DNA of 31,600 nucleotides from a virus, in the IMG/VR virus record IMGVR_UViG_3300020470_000121, positions 1 through 31,600 of that record; one strand, given 5' to 3'. The notes under the pieces were generated by a model. That model made no database searches. It was not told the origin of the DNA and was given only the letters and a program-made list of their open reading frames with translations. Positions 22,436 through 31,127 of the stretch are shown piece after piece. Made by a program: the position numbers and the translations under genes. The stretch's first letter is position 1. Every line of letters starts with the position of its first letter.

Positions 22436-23149
22436 TCATTTGGAAAATCGTTCACGTAATATTTTCCAAGTATCATTATATGTATCTACAGAATGAGCCA
22501 CCCCACCTCTAGATTCAACAGCCTGTGCTAAGGAATAATCATTTCCACCTTCCTTACATCTATCACCAAAGAATTCTATCTTATCATCATCTTCAAAGTC
22601 TCTTAAGATCTGACTCTTATCAGAACCTATTGGTCCAATATCAATACCAGTCTGTCCTCCTAGTGCAACACTTAAGTCTGGAAATTGATCAATCAATCTT
22701 AGTGCTATGAATTTTCTCTCACTGTGTATTTTATTGTAACTAATGTATTCTGCTCTACCAGCAGAAGGGTCTTTACCTCTACCTAAGATACTAAAGTTAA
22801 CTGCGCCAGGTCTTTTCTCAATATGATTTCCATTACGAATCTTCCTAGGAAACTGACTAAAATCTAATTCATCCTGTAAGAATCTTTCTACTTCTTCAGG
22901 AAGTTCCCAGTTATCTCTATAGACATTCTTATCGCCTTCATATACATCACTACCTGAACAATTATAAACTCTCTTTGATCTGTTGTATAAATCCTCACCC
23001 ACTTGCTCTAATGTTTTCTGTCTATCACTACCTGTGACAAGATAAACATCATTCTCCCACGAGAATTTGAGCATGAATGCCCTAAAATCTGGATCAATCT
23101 GACACCTACTAGGAGTCAACGTGCCATCAACATCAAAAATATATTTCAA
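22436..23149 (-). CDS. eukaryotic-type phosphomannomutase (HAD superfamily), TTG start
   Basis: Converts mannose-6-phosphate to mannose-1-phosphate, the precursor of GDP-mannose. The 237-residue protein follows the human/plant PMM order. The nucleophile motif FDVDGTLTPSR has D6 and D8. GSDRQKTLEQVGED, KIRNGNHIEKRPGAVNFSILGR, GGQTGIDIGPIGSDKSQ (167-179), FFGD (193-196) and GGND (201-204) follow. It begins at TTG 23149: the codon just before is an in-frame TAA and no ATG precedes the DVDGT motif, so the TTG start is required. Bacterial PMMs are usually of the unrelated ManB type. It fits upstream of the GDP-mannose epimerase in the same genome. Confidence 0.85.
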   Translation of the reverse strand: MKYIFDVDGTLTPSRCQIDPDFRAFMLKFSWENDVYLVTGSDRQKTLEQVGEDLYNRSKRVYNCSGSDVYEGDKNVYRDNWELPEEVERFLQDELDFSQFPRKIRNGNHIEKRPGAVNFSILGRGKDPSAGRAEYISYNKIHSERKFIALRLIDQFPDLSVALGGQTGIDIGPIGSDKSQILRDFEDDDKIEFFGDRCKEGGNDYSLAQAVESRGGVAHSVDTYNDTWKILRERFSK

Positions 23150-23172
23150 TTAACTAAAGTATTTTTTATATT

Positions 23173-24414
23173 CTATCTCTTAAGTAGTTTATCGGCAATC
23201 CTTTGGACTGCACTTCTATCTTTATTAGACTTCCATCCTCCGCCCTTCTTGGGAGTTAAAACTTCGCCTGGTCTTAATCTCCTTTTCGAGGATTCCATGT
23301 CTTTTTTGACTTGCTTCCAATTCTTTCCATACTTCATCCTCTGAGTTTTTGCATCCATCTCTGTCTTCCACTCGGAAGCTCTTCTCTCTTGTCCTGATTG
23401 TACAAATGATTCGTTTGCTTTCTTCTTTAAAGAAATAATTTCTAGTTTCTTAGTCTTAGGTTTCTGTTCGGATGAACCTGACTGTGGTGTCTTACCCTTA
23501 CCATAGACGGGTCCAATACCATACTTTGGCTTAGATCTTCTATTGGTATTAGTTCTATCAGAACCTCTCCAACCATGCACCTTCGATGCAATTGCATCAC
23601 TACTCTTTGGTTCTATTCTTTCTATTTTACCTTTAGTGCCTCTGCGTCCTACCTTTTTAGGTGCCTTTCCAAAAGACTTAAGTTTTTCAGTACCACCTTG
23701 TCTCCATCTCTGTTTTCTTGTTTTATTACTCTCACCTTTTTTCTTTTTCTTTTTCTTTTTCTTTACAGTAACTTCAACCTTCTTCCAAATAGATTTACCT
23801 TTTGGCTTAGGTTTAGATTCATCACCCCTTCCAGCATGAATCTCTTTCTTTAATGCTTCATACTCCTTCATCCCCTCAGTCATCTGACCTTCTGGTTGGG
23901 TCTCTGCTGTCAGGGCTTCATAAGGAACTGCTCTTCTATTCTTAATCTTCTTATCTGCTACTGCTTTCTTATGACGTTTAACACTTTTCTTGAACTGATT
24001 TATAATACCTTCTGCAACTTCCGTCTTCTTTTCTTCTCTAATTCCAGCATCACGCATAGCAGAAGTTCTAATTTCTTTCTTACTTGCTGGACGCATACGA
24101 CCTTTACCCTTTCTAGGTAAATAATCAGTCATTGCACTATCTACATCATGATCATGTTCACGTCTATTGCCAGGAGTTGCATGAGGTTGACTTAATTTCT
24201 TACGATCTTTTGCTTGCCTTTCAATAGCTTCAGAAACTTCCTTCTTCTTTTTCTTCTGAGCTCTTAATTGAGCAACAGTCCAAGCAGCACGTTTATCCTG
24301 TTTCTCAAGGTTATACAAATCACCTGCTAACTTTTCTTTATTACTACTAGGATCAATTGAACCCTTAGGCCAATCCTTAGTACGAGTTGAGACTAATGGA
24401 GATTCACTTAGCAT
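23173..24414 (-). CDS. very basic Lys/Arg-rich hypothetical protein
   Basis: A 413-residue protein of unknown function with an extreme Lys content, including a run of nine lysines (218-226), KKKKK at 54-58 and many KKxxK groups. Predicted disordered, with a few motifs: REHDHDVDSAMTDYLPRKGKGR, ASKKEIRTSAMRDAG, GWRGSDR (281-287). GWRG[ST]DR is shared with the gene upstream. It overlaps that gene by 11 bases. Probably made late from the promoter at 25081-25103. Nucleic-acid binding is suggested by charge alone; it could be a DNA-condensing or internal virion protein. Confidence 0.7.
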   Translation of the reverse strand: MLSESPLVSTRTKDWPKGSIDPSSNKEKLAGDLYNLEKQDKRAAWTVAQLRAQKKKKKEVSEAIERQAKDRKKLSQPHATPGNRREHDHDVDSAMTDYLPRKGKGRMRPASKKEIRTSAMRDAGIREEKKTEVAEGIINQFKKSVKRHKKAVADKKIKNRRAVPYEALTAETQPEGQMTEGMKEYEALKKEIHAGRGDESKPKPKGKSIWKKVEVTVKKKKKKKKKGESNKTRKQRWRQGGTEKLKSFGKAPKKVGRRGTKGKIERIEPKSSDAIASKVHGWRGSDRTNTNRRSKPKYGIGPVYGKGKTPQSGSSEQKPKTKKLEIISLKKKANESFVQSGQERRASEWKTEMDAKTQRMKYGKNWKQVKKDMESSKRRLRPGEVLTPKKGGGWKSNKDRSAVQRIADKLLKR

Positions 24415-25057
24415 TACCCTTACCCTTTCTAGTACGAGTACTAATCATTATACCGTCACCATACTTCTTCTTCATATCAGCTAGTATTTTTTTAGTGACT
24501 GCTTCACTTCTCTTCTGTTGGGCTTTTCTTTCTTTATTACTTAATGGCTTTCCAGTAGGTTGGGGACTAGAGTTACGGTCAGTTCCTCTCCATCCTGTTC
24601 CATACTTCTCAAGATTTCTATCTCTCCAGTGGTCATAACCTTCTTCATCAATAGACTTCATTATAACTTTTGCAGACTTATACAGTTTATTCTCTCTAAT
24701 ATAAGTATCAACTAGTTCAGAATGATCCCACTTGTCAATATCATATCCTTCATTAGCTAACTTATCCATCCACTCAAAGAACTTTTGACGATGGTGGCTT
24801 TGTAACTCAGCTTTATAATTCTCGTAAGCAGCTCTATATCTACTCTTTCTTTCTGGTTCTGTTTCTATAACTCCATCACGAACTGCCCTGACATGATCCC
24901 CACCTTGAGGTGTTTTAGGATTGTCTGGAGGAGTATTGCCACAAGAATGTCCTGCTTTGTTTTTACCTGATGGGTCCTTCTCAGGTGCTACAAGATCCTT
25001 GCGTTGATATACAGACGTATATGCTTCGGTCAGTTTTTTATTATGTGACTCACTCAT
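24404..25057 (-). CDS. basic hypothetical protein, late class
   Basis: A 217-residue protein from the ATG at 25057 (MSESHNKKLTEAYTSVYQRK); a GTG at 25078 in frame is the alternative but leaves no room after the late promoter. The middle is helical (RKSRYRAAYENYKAELQ, RQKFFEWMDKLANEGYDIDKWDHSE), then GWRGTDR (155-161) and a basic end (RKAQQKRSEAVTKKILADMKKK). The LTEAYxxVY opening resembles starts of other cyanophage proteins. It shares GWRG[ST]DR with the next gene. First gene after the minus-strand half of the divergent late promoter. Function unknown. Confidence 0.72.
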   Translation of the reverse strand: MSESHNKKLTEAYTSVYQRKDLVAPEKDPSGKNKAGHSCGNTPPDNPKTPQGGDHVRAVRDGVIETEPERKSRYRAAYENYKAELQSHHRQKFFEWMDKLANEGYDIDKWDHSELVDTYIRENKLYKSAKVIMKSIDEEGYDHWRDRNLEKYGTGWRGTDRNSSPQPTGKPLSNKERKAQQKRSEAVTKKILADMKKKYGDGIMISTRTRKGKGNAK

Positions 25058-25080
25058 GGGTACACAATGTATCTCCACAC

Positions 25081-25103
25081 CTATTTATTAGATCAATAAA
25101 TAG
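25081..25103. promoter_or_regulatory. divergent late promoter pair in a perfect palindrome
   Basis: CTATTTATT (25081-25089) and AATAAATAG (25095-25103) are exact inverted copies around AGATC. Read right, AATAAATAG is a late promoter for the plus-strand virion genes, whose ATG is at 25134. Read left, the same sequence serves the minus-strand gene starting at 25057. This is the only divergent gene start in the window. Confidence 0.75.
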
Positions 25104-25133
25104 AAGACAGGGACCATATATTAAGGAAGCTAA

Positions 25134-27812
25134 ATGGCTAGACAAGGAATATTTACTGGTTTTTCGCCGAATGATGGTCTGGGAGACTCCCTCGCTTTAG
25201 GTGCAATCAAAGTTAATGCTAACTTTCAAGAGATATATGATACCTTCGGTGATGGAACAAACTTAAGTGCCAACGCAGGTGCTGGAGGTACTTGGACTAA
25301 AGCCGATCCTGGCATTGTTACCAGTAAGTATGTCGGCATAGGCACTACAACGCCAACATCCCAGTTACACGTAGAAGGAAACTCATTATTAGTAGGTATA
25401 ACAAGTGGTACATTTGTTGGTGATGGATCTGGATTAACTGGTGTTACAGCTGTTGGTCAAGGTTTCGTTGTTAAAGATGATAACACATTAATTGGTGTTG
25501 CACAGACTGTAAACTTTGGATTTGGTCTGAAGGTAGGAACAGTATTCGGTGGTAATGTAACCATCAACGCAGAAGATTACGTTGGTTACTCAGCCATATC
25601 AGGTATTGCAACATACACAGGTGTTGCTGGATTAGCTTCCGTAGCAACATACGCAAACTTGGCAGGGATCGCATCTTACTCTGATACTTGTGGCGTAGCA
25701 ACATTTGCAACGACCGCAGGTATCGTCACCTATTCTGGTGCATCTGGAGTTGCAACTGAGTCTGGTTTCTCACAATATTCTTTCTTAGCTGGTGTTTCCA
25801 CATACGCTGGAGTCGCTGGTATTGCAAGTGTAGTTGGATATGCAGAGACAGCTGGTATCGCAACTGCTGCAAGAGACTTCTTTGGTCAACCTAATATACA
25901 AATCAGTGGTATCAATGCATCTGGTGTATCAACCATTGCTGGTCAAGGAAGTAAGATAAGATTTGACTTTGATGCAACAGGTGATCTACCAACCTCAACC
26001 TCTTGGAGAGGTATGTTTGCTTATGCAAATAACACCAAGAGTGCCTACGTTTCATTCGGAACAACGGATGGTGGTGTAAATGGTTGGAGAAGAATATTAG
26101 CAGAAGATGTATATGGTAACTATCAAACACCTGGCATATTAACTGCTACTAAATTCGCTGGAGATGGTTCACTATTAACGAACCTGCCTGGTGCAGATAG
26201 TGTTTGGAGAATAAACTCCACTGGTATTCACACAATGGGTAAGGTGGGCATAGGAACCACTACCTGTAATGAAGCATTAAACATTGTTGGTAACATAGAT
26301 CTACAAGGAAGGATAGTTGCTGCTGCAACAACAAACATCGTTCCATTCTTATGGCCAACTCGTTCTGGTTTCCCGTCGGCAACTGATTATCACGGGGCCT
26401 TCCTACATGCTCACGACGTAGGAAGAGCATTCTATGCACATGCTGGACTCTGGCATGAATTTGTACAACGTAATGAAGACCGTACTATTGGTCTTGCGTC
26501 TGACAACTATAGGATTGGTATTTGTACCGCACTAGAGTTCCACGGAGATGGTTCTAATCTAACCAATGTAACTCCTGGCATTGCAACATACACCGTTCTC
26601 GCTGGTGTCGCCACCTATGCAGAGACCGCAGGTGTTTCTACATCATCAACATATGCAACAACCGCAGGGATAGCAACCCTTGCACAAGGACTTACTGGTA
26701 ACCCATCAGTTAATACTACAGGTATCATAACTGCCGCATCATTCGTTGGTGACGGTGGTGGACTAACTGGTATTACTGCATCTGGTTCAGGTATTATTGT
26801 TAAAGATGATGGATCAAGTGTAGGTACTGCAGGAACAATTGATTTCGGTCCCAACCTATCAGTTAGTGCAATCTCAGCTGGTGTATGTACTATCACTGGT
26901 GCTGCTTCTCCAGCAGGTATCGATACATCAAACACATCTTACTTCAATAAGTTAGTTGTTAGTGGGTTCTCTACCTTTGCTTCCAGTGTATACATTAGTG
27001 GAATAACCACTATCGGTAACCACACATTCAACTCTGACAATATAACTTCCAAGAAAAATCTATTCCTTGGTGAAGGTGGAGTTGGTGCAGGAGGGGTATA
27101 CTTCCCAGCTCTCAGTGGATCAGATTCTTCTATTGAAGAAAGTACTAATGGACTAGACTTTAAGATGGGTCTATCCAATGATAAGTATGCTAGAATTAGT
27201 ACAGATGGTGTAGAAACAAGACTTCTAAAACCATTCATAGATTCAACATACGATATTGGTACTAATGCAGTACGTTATGCTACTGCATACGTTGACAATG
27301 TTAGTGTTGGTAATTCAGTAACCGCTACATCATTCCACGGAGATGGTTCTAATCTAACTGGAATATCTGGTGGAGGTGGTGGACAAGGTTATTGGTCTAA
27401 GAATGTTTCTGGATTAAGTACCACAAGTAACGTTGGTATTCAAACATCAAATCCAAATACTCAATTTGAAATTGCAAATGTCTATGGTGTTCAAGTCGCA
27501 AGTGGACAATGGACTGCATCTGCAGGTGTAGGTCATACAGTTGACTCTTGGACTATTGCAACAACTGACTTTAAGACTGCAGAATATACATTACACATTG
27601 GTATTGGCACATACATACAAGCACAGAAAGTTCTAGTCATGCAAGATGGAACTACTGCATGGGCCCAAGAGTATGCAATCATGTCTAACCCAGAATTTGC
27701 AGCTGATGTAACTGCATCAATTGTATCTGGTGACGTTAAACTTGTCGTCACTCCTGCAACAGGAATAAGTGGCGCAGCAACTTACAGATTAACTAGGCAG
27801 TCAATGCTATGA
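25134..27812 (+). CDS. repeat-rich tail-fibre-like virion protein
   Basis: An 892-residue protein. The N-terminus (GIFTGFSPNDGLGDSLALGA and NANFQEIYDTFGDG) is of the type that starts many cyanophage structural proteins. The body holds five copies of F.GDG[SG].LT[GN] (near 25415, 26156, 26536, 26743, 27331), VGIGTTTPTSQLHVEG-like fibre motifs, and two long tracts of degenerate AGIATYA.TAG repeats (about 25596-25870 and 26575-26690). The C-terminal domain has FKTAEYTLHIGIGTYIQAQK and QDGTTAWAQEYAIM, a module seen at the ends of other cyanophage virion proteins. A likely fibre or whisker with a capping domain. It overlaps the protease gene by 4 bases. Confidence 0.82.
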   Translation: MARQGIFTGFSPNDGLGDSLALGAIKVNANFQEIYDTFGDGTNLSANAGAGGTWTKADPGIVTSKYVGIGTTTPTSQLHVEGNSLLVGITSGTFVGDGSGLTGVTAVGQGFVVKDDNTLIGVAQTVNFGFGLKVGTVFGGNVTINAEDYVGYSAISGIATYTGVAGLASVATYANLAGIASYSDTCGVATFATTAGIVTYSGASGVATESGFSQYSFLAGVSTYAGVAGIASVVGYAETAGIATAARDFFGQPNIQISGINASGVSTIAGQGSKIRFDFDATGDLPTSTSWRGMFAYANNTKSAYVSFGTTDGGVNGWRRILAEDVYGNYQTPGILTATKFAGDGSLLTNLPGADSVWRINSTGIHTMGKVGIGTTTCNEALNIVGNIDLQGRIVAAATTNIVPFLWPTRSGFPSATDYHGAFLHAHDVGRAFYAHAGLWHEFVQRNEDRTIGLASDNYRIGICTALEFHGDGSNLTNVTPGIATYTVLAGVATYAETAGVSTSSTYATTAGIATLAQGLTGNPSVNTTGIITAASFVGDGGGLTGITASGSGIIVKDDGSSVGTAGTIDFGPNLSVSAISAGVCTITGAASPAGIDTSNTSYFNKLVVSGFSTFASSVYISGITTIGNHTFNSDNITSKKNLFLGEGGVGAGGVYFPALSGSDSSIEESTNGLDFKMGLSNDKYARISTDGVETRLLKPFIDSTYDIGTNAVRYATAYVDNVSVGNSVTATSFHGDGSNLTGISGGGGGQGYWSKNVSGLSTTSNVGIQTSNPNTQFEIANVYGVQVASGQWTASAGVGHTVDSWTIATTDFKTAEYTLHIGIGTYIQAQKVLVMQDGTTAWAQEYAIMSNPEFAADVTASIVSGDVKLVVTPATGISGAATYRLTRQSML
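26538..26563 (+). repeat. 26-base direct repeat, copy 1 (fibre gene)
   Basis: The stretch from TTCCACGGAGATGG to TCTAAC is identical to 27333-27358. It encodes FHGDGSNLT in both. Identity at the DNA level suggests recent duplication or recombination between fibre repeats. Confidence 0.8.
27333..27358 (+). repeat. 26-base direct repeat, copy 2 (fibre gene)
   Basis: Second identical copy of the element at 26538-26563, in the same reading frame. Confidence 0.8.
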
Positions 27813-29935
27813 GCAACAATATAAATGATTCAACGCTAGGTAAGATTGAAAACAACAATCTTGTAGCGTTGAAATTACAAACAGAAATAGTTGTTGGTGA
27901 GGAAACCAAAGAGATTGACTACACTCCAGAAGCTATGGATGTCTGGGATGTAATTGTCAAGGATCAATCCGACTGGCAAGAAATACATGATTATATTACC
28001 AATGAAAATGATATTGATAATATTCCAAACAGAAAAATTGACTGTGCTAACGAACAACCATTCTCTTTAAGAACTGCTGTTTACTCTATGAGTAAAGAGG
28101 AAGCAGATATATTAAGAGATCATGCAAAAGTAGAAGCAGTTGAACTAAATCATGAGAAGTACCCACAACCACAAAGTCTTTGCACTAGAAGATTTAAAAA
28201 ACTAGTTGCATTCCCTAAACCTCAAATGACTGGAGGTGCTGGTACTGATCCAGACATGTCTGACACATCATATACCAATGATATACGTGGTAACTGGAGT
28301 CATAAGTTTATTGAGAATCCAACCTCAGAACCTTGGAAGGGTGTAGGCATTACAAGTACATCCAATATAGATTCAGATATATCCTATTCATTAACAGGAA
28401 GGAATGTTGATGCTATAGTCATTGACAGTGGAGTATCTTTCTTACATCCAGAATTTAGATTGGATGATGGTACTACTAGAGTAAAAGATTTAATACTTGA
28501 TGGTCCTTATAAAGTAGACAAAGAATATTTTGATAACCTTGGAGTCACATACACTAAAGTTGTTGATGGAGTTGACTGTGGAGTAGGAATTCAAACTGCT
28601 TCTGCATTGGCATGGTGGTCAAGTACTGGTAATAGATCTGCAAAGTTTGCTTCAATAGGATCTGTTACTATCAATGGTGCATATGATATACCACACGTAG
28701 CAACTAAAACAACTAACGGTGATAATAACCAACTAATTGATGGACACGGAACTGCATGTGCAGGTCAAATTGGTGGAAAACATTTTGGACTGGCAAAAGA
28801 TTGTAACATCTGGAACATCCGTCTTGCATTAGGTAGTGTTGGAGGATTATTAGACTCTTCTACTGCTTTAAATGCATGTACAATCTGGCACAAAGCAAAG
28901 AAACTAATATCAGATGATCCAGATCCAACGATAACTAATAACAGTTATGGATACACATATGGTACTGGTAATGTATCTGGTCAACTTCATAACATAAGTT
29001 ATCGTGGCATAAACCAATCATACACTGGTAGTGGAAGTGATTTAACTATCCCTGCTAATAGTGGTGGTTGTCGTAACCACAAATACTATGTTTACACAAC
29101 TAGTGCAGGTTCATACTATGGGGCCTACTCAGGTTCAGGACAATATACTCCTGTGAATGGTGGTTCTACTACCAATACTGCGGCAGAAAATGCTATCGCA
29201 GCTGGTGTAATTGTTGTTGCTGCAGCAGGTAACCAGAACCAAAAGATGTGTGATAAAGATGATATAGATTATGATAACTGGTACTGGACTGCTGGTAACT
29301 ATGTTCATAGAACTGGCGGAGTACAGAAAGGTCACTCAGTTGCAGAATATCCTAACCAAGGCACTATAAGAGTTGGAGCATTAGATTGTTGTGTAGAACC
29401 AACAGGTGAAAAACAAGGTTCTCCCGCATTTAGTATAAGACGAGTTGTTTATTCTAACAACGGATCAATGGTGGATGTATATGCACCTTCAGAAAAGTCT
29501 ATGTCTGCTGGATATACAGTCAATTACGAAGCATTTGCTAGAAATGATTCGGGTGACTTTGGTGGAGGATGGTATGACTGTTTCTTTAATGGAACAAGTT
29601 CTGCATGTCCTAATACTGTTTCTCTCCTATGCCTTTACCTACAAGGTCACAGAAAGGCAAACCATGATGATTGTCGTCAATGGTTATGGAAACATGGAAG
29701 TAAAGAAATAGCTATGTCAGATCCATATCCAGATCCTCTAGATGCCAGTTATTGGTCAAGAGGATTTGACAGTTCAACAGATCTACCAAGTAAAATTGGT
29801 GAATGTTATAACCTAAGAGGTGGTAGCAATCTACGTGGATCTGTACCTAGAGTCCTATATAATCCATTCGCTAATGATGGTGTAAGGAAAGTGAAGAGAG
29901 TCAAGATGTCTGGTGTGAAGGTTAAAAACATCTAA
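27809..29935 (+). CDS. subtilisin-like serine protease (S8 family)
   Basis: A 708-residue protein with a complete subtilase catalytic set: Asp206 in VDAIVIDSGVSFLHPEF, His313 in IDGHGTACAGQIGG, the oxyanion-hole Asn475 in VVVAAAGN and Ser597 in FFNGTSSACPN. About 190 residues precede the catalytic Asp and could act as a propeptide or a virion-attachment domain. The roughly 107 residues between Asp and His are a long insert, and a Gly/Ser/Tyr-rich insert lies around 380-450. No signal peptide. Its ATG overlaps the fibre gene stop, within the late virion operon, so it may be packaged. It could process virion proteins or degrade host surface or lysate proteins. Confidence 0.9.
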   Translation: MSNNINDSTLGKIENNNLVALKLQTEIVVGEETKEIDYTPEAMDVWDVIVKDQSDWQEIHDYITNENDIDNIPNRKIDCANEQPFSLRTAVYSMSKEEADILRDHAKVEAVELNHEKYPQPQSLCTRRFKKLVAFPKPQMTGGAGTDPDMSDTSYTNDIRGNWSHKFIENPTSEPWKGVGITSTSNIDSDISYSLTGRNVDAIVIDSGVSFLHPEFRLDDGTTRVKDLILDGPYKVDKEYFDNLGVTYTKVVDGVDCGVGIQTASALAWWSSTGNRSAKFASIGSVTINGAYDIPHVATKTTNGDNNQLIDGHGTACAGQIGGKHFGLAKDCNIWNIRLALGSVGGLLDSSTALNACTIWHKAKKLISDDPDPTITNNSYGYTYGTGNVSGQLHNISYRGINQSYTGSGSDLTIPANSGGCRNHKYYVYTTSAGSYYGAYSGSGQYTPVNGGSTTNTAAENAIAAGVIVVAAAGNQNQKMCDKDDIDYDNWYWTAGNYVHRTGGVQKGHSVAEYPNQGTIRVGALDCCVEPTGEKQGSPAFSIRRVVYSNNGSMVDVYAPSEKSMSAGYTVNYEAFARNDSGDFGGGWYDCFFNGTSSACPNTVSLLCLYLQGHRKANHDDCRQWLWKHGSKEIAMSDPYPDPLDASYWSRGFDSSTDLPSKIGECYNLRGGSNLRGSVPRVLYNPFANDGVRKVKRVKMSGVKVKNI

Positions 29936-29941
29936 TAAATA
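29934..29941 (+). promoter_or_regulatory. late promoter (AATAAATA)
   Basis: AATAAATA overlaps the stop of the protease gene, 17 bases before the next ATG (29958). One mismatch to TATAAATA; spacing to the gene is short but workable. Confidence 0.5.
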
Positions 29942-29957
29942 ACTAAAAAGTATTCCA

Positions 29958-30506
29958 ATGGCAGAAAGTAAGTTTGGAGTCAAGGAAATTGATCTGATCG
30001 ATTCTTCTGGAACTCCTGAAATAAGCAGTCCAAACAACCTAACTCTTACCGCTGTTCAAGTTGGAGTAAGTACAGACCTTGATGTCGGAAGGAATGTATC
30101 AATAGCTTCTACAGTGTCTATAGGAGGCACAGTCAGTGCAGGTGAATTCAATACTGGTACTACAAAAGGTGATGGAACAGATAGAAGTTATGGAATAAGA
30201 TATTATATTACTTCAAACGGAAACTCTGGATACAACTTTGCTGGGCCAGGAGTACTTAGTAGTGTAGATAATCCAACCATCTATCTACAAAGAGGTTTGA
30301 CTTATATCTTCATTAATTCCACTACTAGTTCCCATCCATTTGCTATTAGATATTCAAGTCAAGGAACAGGATACGGATCAACATACCTATCTGGAAACCA
30401 GCAAGGCACACAAATTTTTACCGTCCCATTTGATGCACCGTCATCATTAGTTTACCAGTGTACAATACACTCTGGTATGGTAGGTACTATAACAATTCCT
30501 AGTTAG
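29958..30506 (+). CDS. virion-type protein with cupredoxin-like C-terminal domain
   Basis: A 182-residue protein. The N-terminal 70 residues have beta-repeat fibre character (VGVSTDLDVGRNVSIAST, VSIGGTVSAGEFN). From about residue 78 it has a cupredoxin-like domain: NPTIYLQRGLTYIFI, then H126 in SSHPFAIR, and C168, H171, M174 in YQCTIHSGMVGTI. The His...Cys-x2-His-x2-Met set is the type-1 copper ligand pattern. Its place in the late operon suggests a virion component. Electron transfer or copper binding is inferred from the ligands; the domain may be purely structural. Confidence 0.75.
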   Translation: MAESKFGVKEIDLIDSSGTPEISSPNNLTLTAVQVGVSTDLDVGRNVSIASTVSIGGTVSAGEFNTGTTKGDGTDRSYGIRYYITSNGNSGYNFAGPGVLSSVDNPTIYLQRGLTYIFINSTTSSHPFAIRYSSQGTGYGSTYLSGNQQGTQIFTVPFDAPSSLVYQCTIHSGMVGTITIPS

Positions 30507-30509
30507 ATT

Positions 30510-31127
30510 ATGTCACCTTTAGCATTTGGTATAGGTAAGTCGAGAGGATCGGCTTTCGATAGTGCAGTCTACTATGGAGACTACTTAGTCTTCAATTATG
30601 AGTGGACTGACGGTAGTGACTTGGATACTATTATGTTCTTCTTGAATCCAACTACAGGTGCAACTGGAAAAATTGGAGAAAGAAAAGGCAATAAAATTGA
30701 GAATGCTGCAGGAACAGTAACTTATGCAGAATTTGGTGGAGATAACTCAAATAATGTACAGAGTCCTGATGGGACAATCAGACAGTCGGTACTAATATAT
30801 CTCGACAATATAAAAGATAATTTAACAATGACGAACAATGAGTTCGAAATTGACTTAAGAGCAGTATGGTATGCAGAAGTAGGTACTCAACCAATCTATA
30901 TTGGAGTAGATGGTTATCAAGGTGGTACTATGGCAACTGAAGCTTCTACACCAAACCATCCTGGCTATGGGTATATCAACACAACTGCTACAACCACTTG
31001 GTCAGACTTTAAAAGAACTAACGGAAAGATAACAAGTTATACAAACACTGATGATGACGGTGCTAGAATCGCCCGAGCAAGAGTAAACTTCAGTACCTTT
31101 GACATAACATTTATTGAAGACGACTAG
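30510..31127 (+). CDS. hypothetical virion-operon protein
   Basis: A 205-residue protein, acidic and probably beta-rich (YYGDYLVFNYEWTDGSDLDT, FEIDLRAVWYAEVGTQPIYI, RVNFSTFDITFIEDD at the end). No domain is recognised. It starts 3 bases after the cupredoxin-like gene and ends just before a likely terminator. Likely structural by context only. Confidence 0.72.
   Translation: MSPLAFGIGKSRGSAFDSAVYYGDYLVFNYEWTDGSDLDTIMFFLNPTTGATGKIGERKGNKIENAAGTVTYAEFGGDNSNNVQSPDGTIRQSVLIYLDNIKDNLTMTNNEFEIDLRAVWYAEVGTQPIYIGVDGYQGGTMATEASTPNHPGYGYINTTATTTWSDFKRTNGKITSYTNTDDDGARIARARVNFSTFDITFIEDD

Noticed and set aside
22054-22476. 140-codon open frame on the minus strand
   Set aside because: It overlaps most of the GIY-YIG gene in another frame and shows no motif; the GIY-YIG reading is clearly coding.
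23543-23853. Plus-strand open frames with long Phe runs
   Set aside because: Antisense of the lysine-rich gene; the Phe runs are just complements of AAA/AAG codons.
25058-25078. GTG start for the basic protein at 24404-25057
   Set aside because: It would leave only a few bases after the late promoter; the ATG at 25057 is the better start.
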